This document shows, piece by piece, positions 1 through 7,160 of a DNA stretch of 39,295 nucleotides (within the stretch, counting starts at the first letter, position 1; each line of letters begins with the position of its first letter). A program made the translations under genes and the position numbers. Source of the DNA: Alphaproteobacteria bacterium (lineage in GTDB: Bacteria; Pseudomonadota; Alphaproteobacteria; UBA9219); assembly GCA_019233975.1 (NCBI GenBank), contig JAFALY010000011.1, forward strand, positions 1-39,295, written 5' to 3'. Below the pieces are notes generated by a model, which did no database searches, was not told the origin of the DNA, and worked only from the letters and a program-made list of their open reading frames with translations.

Positions 1-22
1 ATATTTTAAAAAGCATATTCAC

Positions 23-358
23 ATGACGACAAAAGAAGAACGTCAAGACAGGCACAGCAAGCAGGCCGACAAGCTAAAGCACACGTCTGCGATGCGTAAG
101 CTTATTGTTGCAGCGTGTGTTATCTGTATTCATATTGCCGCAGTTACCGCAGTTACCTGTGCATTATTTGGCTTTGCCCCTGGTGCCTTAACAGCAACAA
201 AGATAGCCCTTATCGTTGGTGGCGCTCTTCTGCTCAGCTTTGCTGAAATGGGCGTTTGGGAAGTCGCCAAACAAAGGCAACGTATGGACAGCGCTCACAA
301 TAAAATATCAGTCAGAGGATTACTGAATGCATTGCTGGGGGGCGGCGATCCTAAATAA
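23..358 (+). CDS. Small two-helix membrane protein, unknown function
   Basis: A 111-residue protein with a charged, Lys/Arg-rich N-terminus (about residues 1-26), then two hydrophobic stretches (about 27-52 and 57-76) that should form two transmembrane helices, and a polar C-terminal tail ending in a Gly-rich segment. I recognise no family. It ends four bases before the candidate left attachment site of the island, so it is probably the original chromosomal neighbour downstream of tRNA-Ser rather than island cargo; this is an inference. The start has no obvious Shine-Dalgarno sequence and lies only 22 bases from the window edge, so an upstream start cannot be fully excluded. Confidence 0.55.
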   Translation: MTTKEERQDRHSKQADKLKHTSAMRKLIVAACVICIHIAAVTAVTCALFGFAPGALTATKIALIVGGALLLSFAEMGVWEVAKQRQRMDSAHNKISVRGLLNALLGGGDPK

Positions 359-361
359 TGG

Positions 362-376
362 ATGGCGGATGGGGTG
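362..376 (+). repeat. Candidate left attachment site (copy of tRNA-Ser 3' end)
   Basis: Bases 362-376 read ATGGCGGATGGGGTG and match 9574-9588 (ATGGCGGATGAGGTG) with one mismatch, in direct orientation. The right copy is the CCA end and acceptor strand of tRNA-Ser(UGA) read on the plus strand. Tyrosine integrases of the P4 type commonly recombine within tRNA 3' ends, leaving such direct repeats. The short length and single mismatch leave real doubt. Confidence 0.55.
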
Positions 377-506
377 TCCGAAAAAATATTTCTTCCGTTC
401 ATCTCATCACGTCTCATAACACCAATAGAACCAATGCTTTTTAACACATTCGATTTTGACTTGATGTACACTGGGCATCGTAACATCTCACAAAATCTCG
501 TCAAGA

Positions 507-1811
507 ATGATGGTAAGGACGATGGTAAAGAAAGCTCCAGATATAGCCCCGGGGGTCATTTCCAGACTGAAAGACCCCGGCATGCACTTTATCGGTTACG
601 TCTCCGGGTTGGCCTTGCGCATCAACAAGACTGGTGCGCGTAACTGGATTTTACGGGCTACGGTAGGCAGCAAACGTCGGGATATAGGGCTTGGAGCCTT
701 CCCGGAGGTCACGGTGGCGCGCGCCAAGGAAATAGCCGCCGAAAAGCGCCAGCAGATACGAAACGGCATTGATCCAGTCGCCGCACGGGAAGCGGCACAA
801 ATGGCTCTGAAAGCCGATCAGGCTTCCTTTATTACCTTCCGCGAAGCGGCTAAGCAGTATATCGCCGCGCATGAAGCAGGATGGAAAAACCTGAAACATG
901 CCGCCCAGTGGCGCACCACCCTTGAGGCTTATGCTTATCCTGAAATCGGTGACCTTCATGTCCGCGACGTTGCGCTGCCGCACGTTCAGAAAATCATTGA
1001 ACCTATCTGGCATAAAAAGACTGAAACGGCGAACCGCCTTCGCGGACGCATCGAGAAGGTTCTCGATTGGGCAACCGCGCGTGGCTTTCGCAGCGGCCAA
1101 AATCCCGCCAGATGGAGGAGTAATTTAGACATGCTCCTCCCTGCGAAGGGCAAAATTGCCAAAGTCCAGCACCACGCGGCTCTTGAATGGCACCAATGCG
1201 GATCGTTCATGGCCGAGCTGCGCCAGCAGGAAGGCTTTAGCGCAAGAGCATTGGAATTTTGCATCCTGACCGCTTGTCGATCCGGGGAAGCGCGTCTTGC
1301 AAAATGGTCGGAATTTGATTTTGATCGCAAAGTCTGGACGATCCCCGCCGTACGCATGAAAGCAGGAAAAGAGCATCGGGTGCCCTTGTCGGCGCAAGCT
1401 ATGGCATTACTTAACAAGCTTCCACGCGAAGAAGGAACCGATCTGCTTTTTCCAAACGGCAAAGGGACTTGCCTCAGCGACATGGCGCTGACCATGCTTT
1501 TACGGCGCATGACGAAAAACTGTACTACGCATGGTTTTCGTTCGACCTTCCGGGATTGGGCGGGTGAAACTACGGCCTTCCCGCGCGAAGTTATCGAACA
1601 TGCGCTCGCGCACCAGTTAAAGGACAAAGCTGAAGCTGCCTATGCAAGGGGTGACATGTTCATGAAACGCACACTCTTGATGCAAGCATGGGCGGATTTT
1701 ATCGACAAACCAGCGGCAGGTGAAAACATCGTGTCAATCGCTCGTTCTGGTACGGACGTTCCCGTGGCCGTTGCAGACACTCACGCGCATCAACAAGTTC
1801 AAGTTGGCTAA
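507..1811 (+). CDS. int: P4-type tyrosine integrase (site-specific recombinase)
   Basis: A 434-residue tyrosine recombinase with the DUF4102-type N-terminal domain (about residues 14-95, including the GLALRI, GARNWILR and RRDIGLGAFPEV stretches), a core-binding SAM-like domain (about 105-200) and a catalytic domain (about 225-385). The catalytic residues are visible: Arg258 in TACRSGEA, His342 and Arg345 in THGFRSTFRDWA, His365 and His369 in the HALAHQL segment, and the nucleophile Tyr379 in AAYARGD. It should integrate and excise the element at the adjacent tRNA-Ser 3' end. Start choice is ambiguous: ATG occurs at 507, 510 and 522, and the family's usual N-terminus (MVKKA) fits 522, where AAGGA is close by. 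A 31-residue tail follows the catalytic tyrosine region and looks intact, so the element may still be mobile. Confidence 0.93.
   Translation: MMVRTMVKKAPDIAPGVISRLKDPGMHFIGYVSGLALRINKTGARNWILRATVGSKRRDIGLGAFPEVTVARAKEIAAEKRQQIRNGIDPVAAREAAQMALKADQASFITFREAAKQYIAAHEAGWKNLKHAAQWRTTLEAYAYPEIGDLHVRDVALPHVQKIIEPIWHKKTETANRLRGRIEKVLDWATARGFRSGQNPARWRSNLDMLLPAKGKIAKVQHHAALEWHQCGSFMAELRQQEGFSARALEFCILTACRSGEARLAKWSEFDFDRKVWTIPAVRMKAGKEHRVPLSAQAMALLNKLPREEGTDLLFPNGKGTCLSDMALTMLLRRMTKNCTTHGFRSTFRDWAGETTAFPREVIEHALAHQLKDKAEAAYARGDMFMKRTLLMQAWADFIDKPAAGENIVSIARSGTDVPVAVADTHAHQQVQVG
509..529 (+). repeat. Left paired GATGGTAA repeats (candidate integrase arm sites)
   Basis: GATGGTAAG (509-517) is followed by GATGGTAAA (521-529), a tandem pair with a 12-base period. 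An equivalent pair with the same period and orientation lies at the other end of the element (9512-9532). The pair overlaps the first codons of the integrase gene. Binding by the integrase N-terminal domain is an inference. Confidence 0.5.
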
Positions 1812-1816
1812 GAAGC

Positions 1817-2482
1817 ATGTCTGTTCATACGAAAAAAATACTTCCAGAATGGCTACCAAAGGCAGTAAAAAAATGGGCTGGCAAGCATGCCGCCGAGCTT
1901 TCAAAGCCAAATAAAGACGATGTTTGGAAGCGAATTTACCGATTGCTTTATTCCCGTGACAATGAATTACAGCAAGTGTGGCGCTGGCTGGAAGAACAGT
2001 CAGCTGATGCTCCGGGAGCATTTATGGAAGAGGTCTTTGACCAACTGCACGTCAGTAATCAGCTAAGAAAGGCTGATCCCCAAATTAGGCAAATGAGGGA
2101 ATTGGCAAAGAAAGCCATCCCCAGTCTCAAAAAAACTCGAATACACCTTCAAAAAATGCATGAGCTTGATGGTTTCTCTTGGTATCTGCCGCAAATTGAC
2201 GCTCTCATCCAAGACCTTGAGGCCAGAGAAGGAGGGTATGACTATCTTGAGAACAACATTTGTTCGAGCAAAAATGTGTTCGGACTTGGAAGGAAAGAAA
2301 AAACGATCAAAGGACAATCGATTTCCTTCACTGTCAGGCTTGCGCGGTACATGGAAGATTTAGGCGCACCCTCATTAGACATGGCCGCTGTGGTGGCCAA
2401 TACAATTTTTGGTACTTCATACACTGGAGCAGACGTTGCAGGAATGCGGGGGAGTAGAAAGAGAAAAAACATTCATCCCTAA
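1817..2482 (+). CDS. Unknown island protein, helical, basic C-terminus
   Basis: A 221-residue protein starting five bases after the integrase stop, so probably co-transcribed with int. The sequence is largely helical in character and rich in Lys, Arg and Glu; it has no membrane segment or signal peptide. The C-terminus ends in a short basic string (RGSRKRK) preceded by a hydrophobic segment containing VVANTIFGTSYTGADV, which could be a small nucleic-acid-binding helix-turn-helix-like unit. I do not recognise a named family. Its place directly behind int suggests an accessory role in element maintenance or regulation, but this is only inferred from position. Confidence 0.75.
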   Translation: MSVHTKKILPEWLPKAVKKWAGKHAAELSKPNKDDVWKRIYRLLYSRDNELQQVWRWLEEQSADAPGAFMEEVFDQLHVSNQLRKADPQIRQMRELAKKAIPSLKKTRIHLQKMHELDGFSWYLPQIDALIQDLEAREGGYDYLENNICSSKNVFGLGRKEKTIKGQSISFTVRLARYMEDLGAPSLDMAAVVANTIFGTSYTGADVAGMRGSRKRKNIHP

Positions 2483-2517
2483 AACTTTTTTGAATGTTCA
2501 TCGTCTAATCTTGTCTC

Positions 2518-2566
2518 ACATGTTGTGGTTACGAACCTTCAACTCTAACCGAGGTTCACAACGTGT
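2518..2566 (+). promoter_or_regulatory. Inverted repeat spanning the alpA leader and start codon
   Basis: ACATGTTGTG (2518-2527) and CACAACGTGT (2557-2566) form inverted arms matching at 9 of 10 positions, separated by 29 bases. The right arm contains the GTG start codon of alpA and the Shine-Dalgarno GAGG (2551-2554) lies in the loop. It could be a DNA operator for an autoregulator, or an RNA stem that hides the start codon; the sequence alone cannot decide. Confidence 0.4.
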
Positions 2567-2799
2567 CAGCAAAAACACCCAAGACCATCCATGCTAGTGG
2601 AACTCTACCACAACATGGTTTCATCAGACAAAAAAATCTGATCCCAGACATTATCCCGATTTCAGGCGCTCAATTATGGCGCTGGGTAAGGGATGGAAAA
2701 TTTCCTCATCCATTAAAGCTATCTCCTAGGGTCACAGCTTGGGATGTCCAATCTGTAAGGAGCTGGATTGAAGCTCAGCATAAAGAAGGTGCAATATGA
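2563..2799 (+). CDS. alpA: AlpA-family transcriptional regulator
   Basis: A 78-residue protein of the AlpA/MerR-like winged-helix type that serves as transcriptional regulator in P4-like satellites and integrative elements. The conserved order is visible: an ISGAQLWRWVRDGKFPHP core (helix-turn-helix plus the G-x-FP-x-P wing), followed by VTAWDVQSVRSWIEAQ, where the Trp and the helix match the family. The gene uses GTG at 2563, with GAGG eight bases upstream. It overlaps the next gene by four bases (ATGA), so the two are likely translationally coupled. In AlpA-bearing elements the protein typically controls excision or replication genes; here the downstream primase and RepA-like genes are the natural targets, which is inference. 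Confidence 0.88.
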   Translation: MSAKTPKTIHASGTLPQHGFIRQKNLIPDIIPISGAQLWRWVRDGKFPHPLKLSPRVTAWDVQSVRSWIEAQHKEGAI

Positions 2800-3053
2800 C
2801 CTGTCCTATCTGCGCCTATCAGGCCAACCCCAGCGCCAAAGTTGAGCGCGGTACAGTATGTGACGTTCATGCTGACGATTTCTTTCCCCCTGCCGGGAAA
2901 ACAACAAAATCAGCAGAACAGCTCTTGACCGACTACGGCATCCCATCCCATCACGAGCTTGTCCCCCACATTCAGGATATTTGCGCAAGGCGAGATCGAG
3001 CGGTGGCTTTCCTCAAAGCTTTTATCGGAGGGCGCGGCAATGACCATGCTTAA
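2796..3053 (+). CDS. Small Cys/His-rich protein, possible zinc-binding, unknown function
   Basis: An 85-residue protein that overlaps alpA by four bases and the following primase gene by 14 bases. The N-terminus has CPIC, then a Cys and a His 17-20 residues later in VCDVH, a spacing that could bind zinc (Cys-Cys-Cys-His). The remainder is soluble and moderately charged, with no recognised domain. Position inside a replication operon suggests a nucleic-acid-associated accessory role, but no family supports that. Coding potential is supported mainly by the nested overlaps on both sides. Confidence 0.7.
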   Translation: MTCPICAYQANPSAKVERGTVCDVHADDFFPPAGKTTKSAEQLLTDYGIPSHHELVPHIQDICARRDRAVAFLKAFIGGRGNDHA

Positions 3054-3837
3054 TCTTGCCCTGTCCTACATCAAGCGCGGCCTTCCGGTGTTTCCGCTGG
3101 TGCCGCGCAGCAAGGTGCCGTTGATTTCCAAAGCCAAAGGCGGGAGTGGTTGTCTTGACGCGACTTGTGACACGGACAAAATCCTCAGATGGTGGACAGA
3201 CTGTCCGGATGCTAATATCGGTCTTGCTACGGGAGCCGCAAGCGGAATTGATGTGCTTGACGTTGACCCGCGCCATAATGGGCATCTGAGCCTTAATACC
3301 CTTGTTCAAAAGCATGACAAGATCGGCAAGACCCCGATAGTTCAAACAGGCGGCGGCGGACTTCATTTCCTGTTTCGCCATCGTGAAGGCATGTCCGGCA
3401 GCGTCGGGCTTATTGGTGAGGGATTGGATGTTCGCGCCGATGGCAACTATGTTGCTGCTGTTGGCAGTATCCATGAAAGCGGTAACGCCTATGAATGGAA
3501 GCCGGGGTTATCGCTGGACGATGTGCCGCTGGCCGACTGGCCGAACTGGCTGTCCCAAATGGTAATGTCTAATAAGGACAGCCGGAAAGCTGCGTCGCCC
3601 GAACATTGGCGCGAAATGATAGCGCAAGGCGTTCAGGAGGGTGGGCGTAATAATGCCGTCACAAAGCTCGCAGGTCACTTGCTGGGTAAAAAGGTTGATC
3701 CCCACGCCACCCTCGATCTGATGCTGATATGGAACCAAGTCCGGTGTCACCCGCCGATGGATGAGGAGGAAGTATTCCAAATCGTTGAGAATGTCGCCGA
3801 GCGTGAGTTCAAGAAGCGCATGGGGAGAAGGCCATGA
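3040..3837 (+). CDS. Bifunctional primase/polymerase (prim-pol, AEP superfamily)
   Basis: A 265-residue protein of the prim-pol domain found in plasmids, satellites and prophages; it makes primers and can extend DNA. Visible hallmarks are the N-terminal YIKRGLPVFPLVP segment, WWTDCPDANIGLATG, the acidic metal-binding motif DVLDVDPRHNG (Asp71, Asp74 and Asp76), a Gly-rich GGGGLHFLF segment with His109, and VRADGNYVAAVGS. The ATG at 3040 was chosen because GGAGG lies eight bases upstream and the domain begins immediately; an in-frame ATG at 2959 lacks support and would overlap the previous gene deeply. It overlaps the ATPase gene by four bases. With that gene it forms a two-protein primase-helicase module instead of the fused primase-helicase seen in P4. 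Confidence 0.9.
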   Translation: MTMLNLALSYIKRGLPVFPLVPRSKVPLISKAKGGSGCLDATCDTDKILRWWTDCPDANIGLATGAASGIDVLDVDPRHNGHLSLNTLVQKHDKIGKTPIVQTGGGGLHFLFRHREGMSGSVGLIGEGLDVRADGNYVAAVGSIHESGNAYEWKPGLSLDDVPLADWPNWLSQMVMSNKDSRKAASPEHWREMIAQGVQEGGRNNAVTKLAGHLLGKKVDPHATLDLMLIWNQVRCHPPMDEEEVFQIVENVAEREFKKRMGRRP

Positions 3838-4943
3838 GCTACATCGAAGGATTGACTGAAACGGAAAACATGATCGAAAAACCAGCGCCCTCGTTTTTAC
3901 CGCTCGTCACCCATAACCTATCCGATTTCCTCGGCCTAATCCTGCCACCACGCAAGATGCTATTATCCCCTTGGCTACCGGAGAAAGGCTTGGCGATGAT
4001 TTATGCCCCGCGTGGTATCGGTAAAACCTTTCTTGGCCTCAGCGTTGCCTATGCCGTCGCCGTGGGCGGTGAGTTCTTGGGCTTCAAGGTAGCGGAGCCA
4101 AGGAAGGTTTTGTATATCGACGGTGAAATGGCCGCGAGTGAATTGCAAATTCGTACCCGGCACATCAGCGCCGGGTTCGGTAAAGAACCGCCTGAACCGG
4201 GTTATTTTCGGATGTTGGCCGCCGACATTCAAGAGCGCGGCCTTCCTGATCTTGCAACGGCGGAGGGGTTGCAAGCGATTAATGTTGAGGTAAGGGATGC
4301 TGATCTGATTGTGTTGGACAATCTCTCGACCCTCATTCGCAGCGGTAAAGAAAATGACGCAGATGCTTGGGGCTTGGTACAGGATTGGATATTAGAGCAA
4401 CGTCGTGCCGGACGATCTGTCATCCTGATCCATCACGCCAACAAAATGGGCGGTCAACGCGGCACCAGCAAACGAGAGGACGTGTTGGATGCGGTTTTAA
4501 GTTTATCCTTGCCAGAAGATTATAAGGACATAGATAAAGCCCGGTTCAACATACATTTTACCAAGGCTTGTCATTTTTATGGCTCCGACAGGGAGCCGTT
4601 GGAGGCGCGATACGAAGTCCAAGACGGTAAGGGGTTGTGGTCGCGGTCGAAAATTAAGACCAAAGTCGAAATAGGGCTTGAAGGCGTTTCTGAGAACTTG
4701 TCCTTGCGGCAGGCGGCAGAGGCGTTAGGTCTTTCAAAATCCACGATCCAAAGGCACAGGAGCAAACAGGCCAAAACAACCCCGGCCTTGGCGAAGTCGT
4801 GGAGCATGAACCCTGTCCCGGCGTCCCAACCCTTAAGCCGTGGGACAGTGGGACAGTCAGTTACGGCTGATCTTGAGAAGCTGATTGCAGAAGCAAGGGG
4901 GACGAAGAAACCGCCGGAACCGGGACTGCCTGATGCGCCTTGA
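3834..4943 (+). CDS. RepA-like RecA-fold ATPase/helicase with C-terminal HTH
   Basis: A 369-residue protein of the RepA/RSF1010-type hexameric ATPase group (AAA_25). Walker A is APRGIGKT (about residues 58-65), the strand LYIDGEM (about 93-99) follows, Walker B is DLIVLDNLS (about 157-165), and ILIHHANK (about 197-204) matches the post-Walker-B His motif of this group. Residues about 288-312 (LSLRQAAEALGLSKSTIQRH) form a clear helix-turn-helix, which may tether the protein to the element's origin. The start overlaps the primase stop by four bases and has AAGG upstream. The last 83 bases overlap the opposite-strand terminase-like gene, and the C-terminal Pro/Ser-rich tail in that overlap is probably non-conserved. 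Likely role: unwinding at the element's origin, inferred. Confidence 0.88.
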   Translation: MSYIEGLTETENMIEKPAPSFLPLVTHNLSDFLGLILPPRKMLLSPWLPEKGLAMIYAPRGIGKTFLGLSVAYAVAVGGEFLGFKVAEPRKVLYIDGEMAASELQIRTRHISAGFGKEPPEPGYFRMLAADIQERGLPDLATAEGLQAINVEVRDADLIVLDNLSTLIRSGKENDADAWGLVQDWILEQRRAGRSVILIHHANKMGGQRGTSKREDVLDAVLSLSLPEDYKDIDKARFNIHFTKACHFYGSDREPLEARYEVQDGKGLWSRSKIKTKVEIGLEGVSENLSLRQAAEALGLSKSTIQRHRSKQAKTTPALAKSWSMNPVPASQPLSRGTVGQSVTADLEKLIAEARGTKKPPEPGLPDAP

Positions 4944-5208
4944 TCTCGGCCAGAAGTTTATCCAGAACCGCGTTGTTCGGCTTGCGCTCAATCTGCACAT
5001 TCGCCAGCCGGGGCGTGACATAGGGTAAAATGATCCCGGCGCATTGCGCCCGGAAGGTCAAGGATTGGTTTTCGTCGCGGACGATGCCAAGCAGAAGTTC
5101 GACAGGCGACAAACCTTCAGCTCCGGCTTCTATCGCCAGCGTCGCGGTCTTGGTCATTTTACTGCCCTTCGGCCTTCCAGCCCCAGGACGACTTCCACCT
5201 CTTGACAT
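4861..5208 (-). CDS. Terminase-small-subunit-like DNA-binding protein
   Basis: A 115-residue protein beginning SRGGSRPGAGRPKGSK, the N-terminal signature common to phage terminase small subunits and related packaging or DNA-recognition proteins. A helical middle (SPVELLLGIVRDENQSLTFRAQCAGIILPY, split here by residue 50) is consistent with the helix-turn-helix-plus-oligomerisation layout. No large subunit is in the window. The gene is convergent with the RepA-like gene, overlapping it by 83 bases, so its last roughly 27 residues share DNA with another protein. In phage satellites a stand-alone small terminase redirects packaging of helper-phage capsids; this function is inferred from family resemblance and context. 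It could also be an unrelated small element protein with the same N-terminal motif. Confidence 0.7.
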   Translation of the reverse strand: MSRGGSRPGAGRPKGSKMTKTATLAIEAGAEGLSPVELLLGIVRDENQSLTFRAQCAGIILPYVTPRLANVQIERKPNNAVLDKLLAEIKAHQAVPVPAVSSSPLLLQSASQDQP

Positions 5209-5231
5209 ATTGTCCCCACTTGAATTTTTTG

Positions 5232-5244
5232 ATTGATAATCAAT
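5232..5244. promoter_or_regulatory. Palindrome between divergent terS-like and DUF5677 genes
   Basis: ATTGAT-A-ATCAAT is a perfect 6-base inverted repeat with a one-base centre, in an AT-rich 89-base gap between two divergently transcribed genes. It is a candidate operator for a small regulator such as AlpA; no binding evidence is available. Confidence 0.3.
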
Positions 5245-5297
5245 ATATCAGAGAACTTAGCTTAATAATAGGCAATCGATCAGGAAGGATAAGAATA

Positions 5298-6110
5298 ATG
5301 TCAATCAATGAAGAGGGTTTTTTATCTCCGGACATTTCACAATGGATCACTAAACATCGCAAGGATAACTCCGGGTGGTTTTCTCTGACAGATCAGCTTA
5401 ACCGCTTGGGACAGAGATTAATGCTGACCTCCAAACCCCCACAGGAAGATAATCAAAAAATCTTAATTGCCTTTTACTTTGTCCGTGTCCTTTCCGCATT
5501 TCAAGGTATCATCTTTCTAGCCGAGCGCGGCATGACTGTTGAGGCGCAGACCTTGGCACGCAGTTGTCTCGAAACGGTTTTTTGCATTTCTGCTATCGCA
5601 GAAGACCCGGATTTCTATAAGCACCTCATTGACGCCGACACTGGCCACAAAACAAAAGCGGCTAATAGGCTAATAGCTTTACCAGATGCTCTAAAGGGAT
5701 TAACTCCCGAACAAACAAAAAACATTGAGAATTTTGTACAATCGAGAAATGAAAGTGAGAACAAAGGGGTAGACCTCAATTTGTATTTAGCAGCCAGCAA
5801 AGGTGGGCTAAGCGATATATATGACACCCTTTATCGGTATCTTTCAAATAAAGCAGCGCATCCATCCCTTGCCGCACTCGACCGATACTTTAGTGAACAT
5901 AAGATCAAATGGGGGCCTGATGTTGACGATGTGGCCGAAACGCTCAGCGCGGCGTCTATGGCACTCCTAAGTGCCATAAAGCTTTTTGCGAAAATACTCG
6001 GGCAAGATAATTATGGACAGGATATAGAAGCATGTTGGAATACGTATCAAACCCTCATCGAAGAACAAACAAAAGAAGTTGATATTGAGATGAGTAAAGT
6101 CGCCACCTAG
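5298..6110 (+). CDS. DUF5677-like protein, possible island cargo
   Basis: A 270-residue, mostly helical cytosolic protein. The features resemble the DUF5677 family: a segment ARSCLETVFCISAIAEDPDF (about residues 77-96 of this start) with the conserved Arg and Glu, a Lys-rich helix around GHKTKAAN, and YRYLSNKAAHPSLAAL, which matches the conserved Ser-x-x-x-His-Pro motif. The ATG at 5298 was chosen because AGGAAGGA lies just upstream. Codon use is more AT-rich than in chromosomal neighbours, consistent with transfer. The biochemical function of the family is unknown to me, although such genes often occur in variable islands. It ends six bases from the convergent membrane-protein gene. Confidence 0.75.
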   Translation: MSINEEGFLSPDISQWITKHRKDNSGWFSLTDQLNRLGQRLMLTSKPPQEDNQKILIAFYFVRVLSAFQGIIFLAERGMTVEAQTLARSCLETVFCISAIAEDPDFYKHLIDADTGHKTKAANRLIALPDALKGLTPEQTKNIENFVQSRNESENKGVDLNLYLAASKGGLSDIYDTLYRYLSNKAAHPSLAALDRYFSEHKIKWGPDVDDVAETLSAASMALLSAIKLFAKILGQDNYGQDIEACWNTYQTLIEEQTKEVDIEMSKVAT

Positions 6111-6116
6111 CAATAT

Positions 6117-6437
6117 TCAAGGCTTTTCCGATAAACCCTTCTTTTCATAAAACCACTTATCATAAACAGGGTCAGGCATACCCCCTAAACTCTCAATACG
6201 TTCTTTTTCATTTCTTTTAGGGACAAGCGCAACCCAGCGCAGATGTTCATCCATACTTTCCAATAAAGATTTTACCTCTCTTGCTTCCTTGGCATTGCTT
6301 GATGATAGGTTGTCCAAAATTCCGCACATGTGTTTCGTGTTCATAGCGATAGCTTCGAGCCATCCAGATATGTGCTGAGCTATGAACAAAAGCCAAAGTC
6401 CGATTATAACCAGCACACCCACCGCGATTTCTATCAT
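6117..6437 (-). CDS. Small single-pass membrane protein, unknown function
   Basis: A 106-residue protein with one N-terminal hydrophobic helix (about residues 3-24, IAVGVLVIIGLWLLFIA) and no cleavage signal, then a soluble region with a helical, charged stretch (about 45-70) that could form a coiled coil, followed by a Pro/Lys-rich tail. The layout suggests a membrane-anchored protein facing the cytoplasm. No family recognised. It lies nine bases downstream of the lipoprotein gene on the same strand, so the two are probably co-transcribed, and both act at the envelope. Confidence 0.6.
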   Translation of the reverse strand: MIEIAVGVLVIIGLWLLFIAQHISGWLEAIAMNTKHMCGILDNLSSSNAKEAREVKSLLESMDEHLRWVALVPKRNEKERIESLGGMPDPVYDKWFYEKKGLSEKP

Positions 6438-6446
6438 GGCGACCTC

Positions 6447-6797
6447 CTACTGATCTTTAACGGTCGTAAGCTGCCAGCCCTTGGCCTGCAAACAGGCATT
6501 CATCAGCTGGTTCCGGGCGGTCTGGTTCATATCCTTGGCGCGGACTTGTCCGCCGCCGCCGTTCCAGTTGGCGTTGCCTCCAGCGCTGTTCCAATTTGCA
6601 TTGCCGCCGCCGCCCGACCAAGCCGCCGTATTCGCTACCGTGACCGGAGCCGATGCCATTGCGCTCTGCATGCAGGCATAGTTATCGGTACTGAAATCTT
6701 GTTGTGTCGACCCGGGCTTGACCCAGACCTGATGAGAACAGCTTGTGAGCAGCAAACAGGCGGCGATCCCGGCACAAAAAACTGAAACTTTATTCAT
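6447..6797 (-). CDS. Putative lipoprotein with Gly/Asn/Trp repeat
   Basis: A 116-residue protein with a lipoprotein signal: Lys3, a hydrophobic core, and the lipobox LLTSC near residues 16-20, giving Cys20 as the lipidated residue. The middle holds two near-identical blocks GGNANWN (about residues 62-84) flanked by Gly-rich runs. Three Cys residues in all include two after the lipobox (YACMQSA and MNACLQAKGW), a pattern also seen in small envelope lipoproteins such as those with the ACxxxKGW ending. The start at 6797 is preceded by GGGGAG at seven bases; a TTG 15 bases further upstream is not needed. Function unknown; outer-membrane or inner-membrane anchoring cannot be decided. Confidence 0.72.
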   Translation of the reverse strand: MNKVSVFCAGIAACLLLTSCSHQVWVKPGSTQQDFSTDNYACMQSAMASAPVTVANTAAWSGGGGNANWNSAGGNANWNGGGGQVRAKDMNQTARNQLMNACLQAKGWQLTTVKDQ

Positions 6798-7160
6798 CCT
6801 CAAACTCCCCAACAGTGAAGAAGCCAGCCAGAGGATTACCCACTGGTGGCCGGGGAGTTGATAAACCTGCTGTAACAGAGGTCGCGCAGACCTTTAGACT
6901 TTCGTCCTGAACATACATCTGCGCCTCCCCGACCGTCGGTCGAGGAGTGCTTTTCCGGTTGCACAAAACCGGTTACAGCAAGGGTTATCACGCCCCAAAG
7001 ACAGGTATGCCCTGCCTCTGCCGCACAGAATGAGGACAAGAACAGCATACGTCAACAGAAGAAAATCTGAGGTAACAATCTAGTAACAAAGAAAGTTATC
7101 GATTAAGCTAATAGTTTAGATTTTGTATCCAATTCCATGCTCATACTTCATGAGGGGACA
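6798..7160. promoter_or_regulatory. Divergent intergenic region with two hairpin-forming repeats
   Basis: This 363-base gap separates the lipoprotein gene (minus) from the KAP gene (plus). I see no convincing gene in it. It holds two close inverted repeats: GACCG-T-CGGTC (6931-6941), with flanking CTCC/GGAG bases that extend the pairing imperfectly, and CCGGTT-N6-AACCGG (6955-6972). Neither is followed by a T-run on either strand, so they do not look like intrinsic terminators. The last 90 bases are AT-rich and probably contain the promoter of the KAP gene. Confidence 0.4.

Noticed and set aside
651-1627. Long open frames on the minus strand across the integrase gene
   Set aside because: They are antisense to a gene with intact integrase motifs, have low-complexity Arg/Ser/Cys-rich products, and match no family.
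6836-7048. 70-residue open frame upstream of the lipoprotein gene
   Set aside because: No Shine-Dalgarno before its ATG, the product is not family-like, and it runs through two hairpin repeats.
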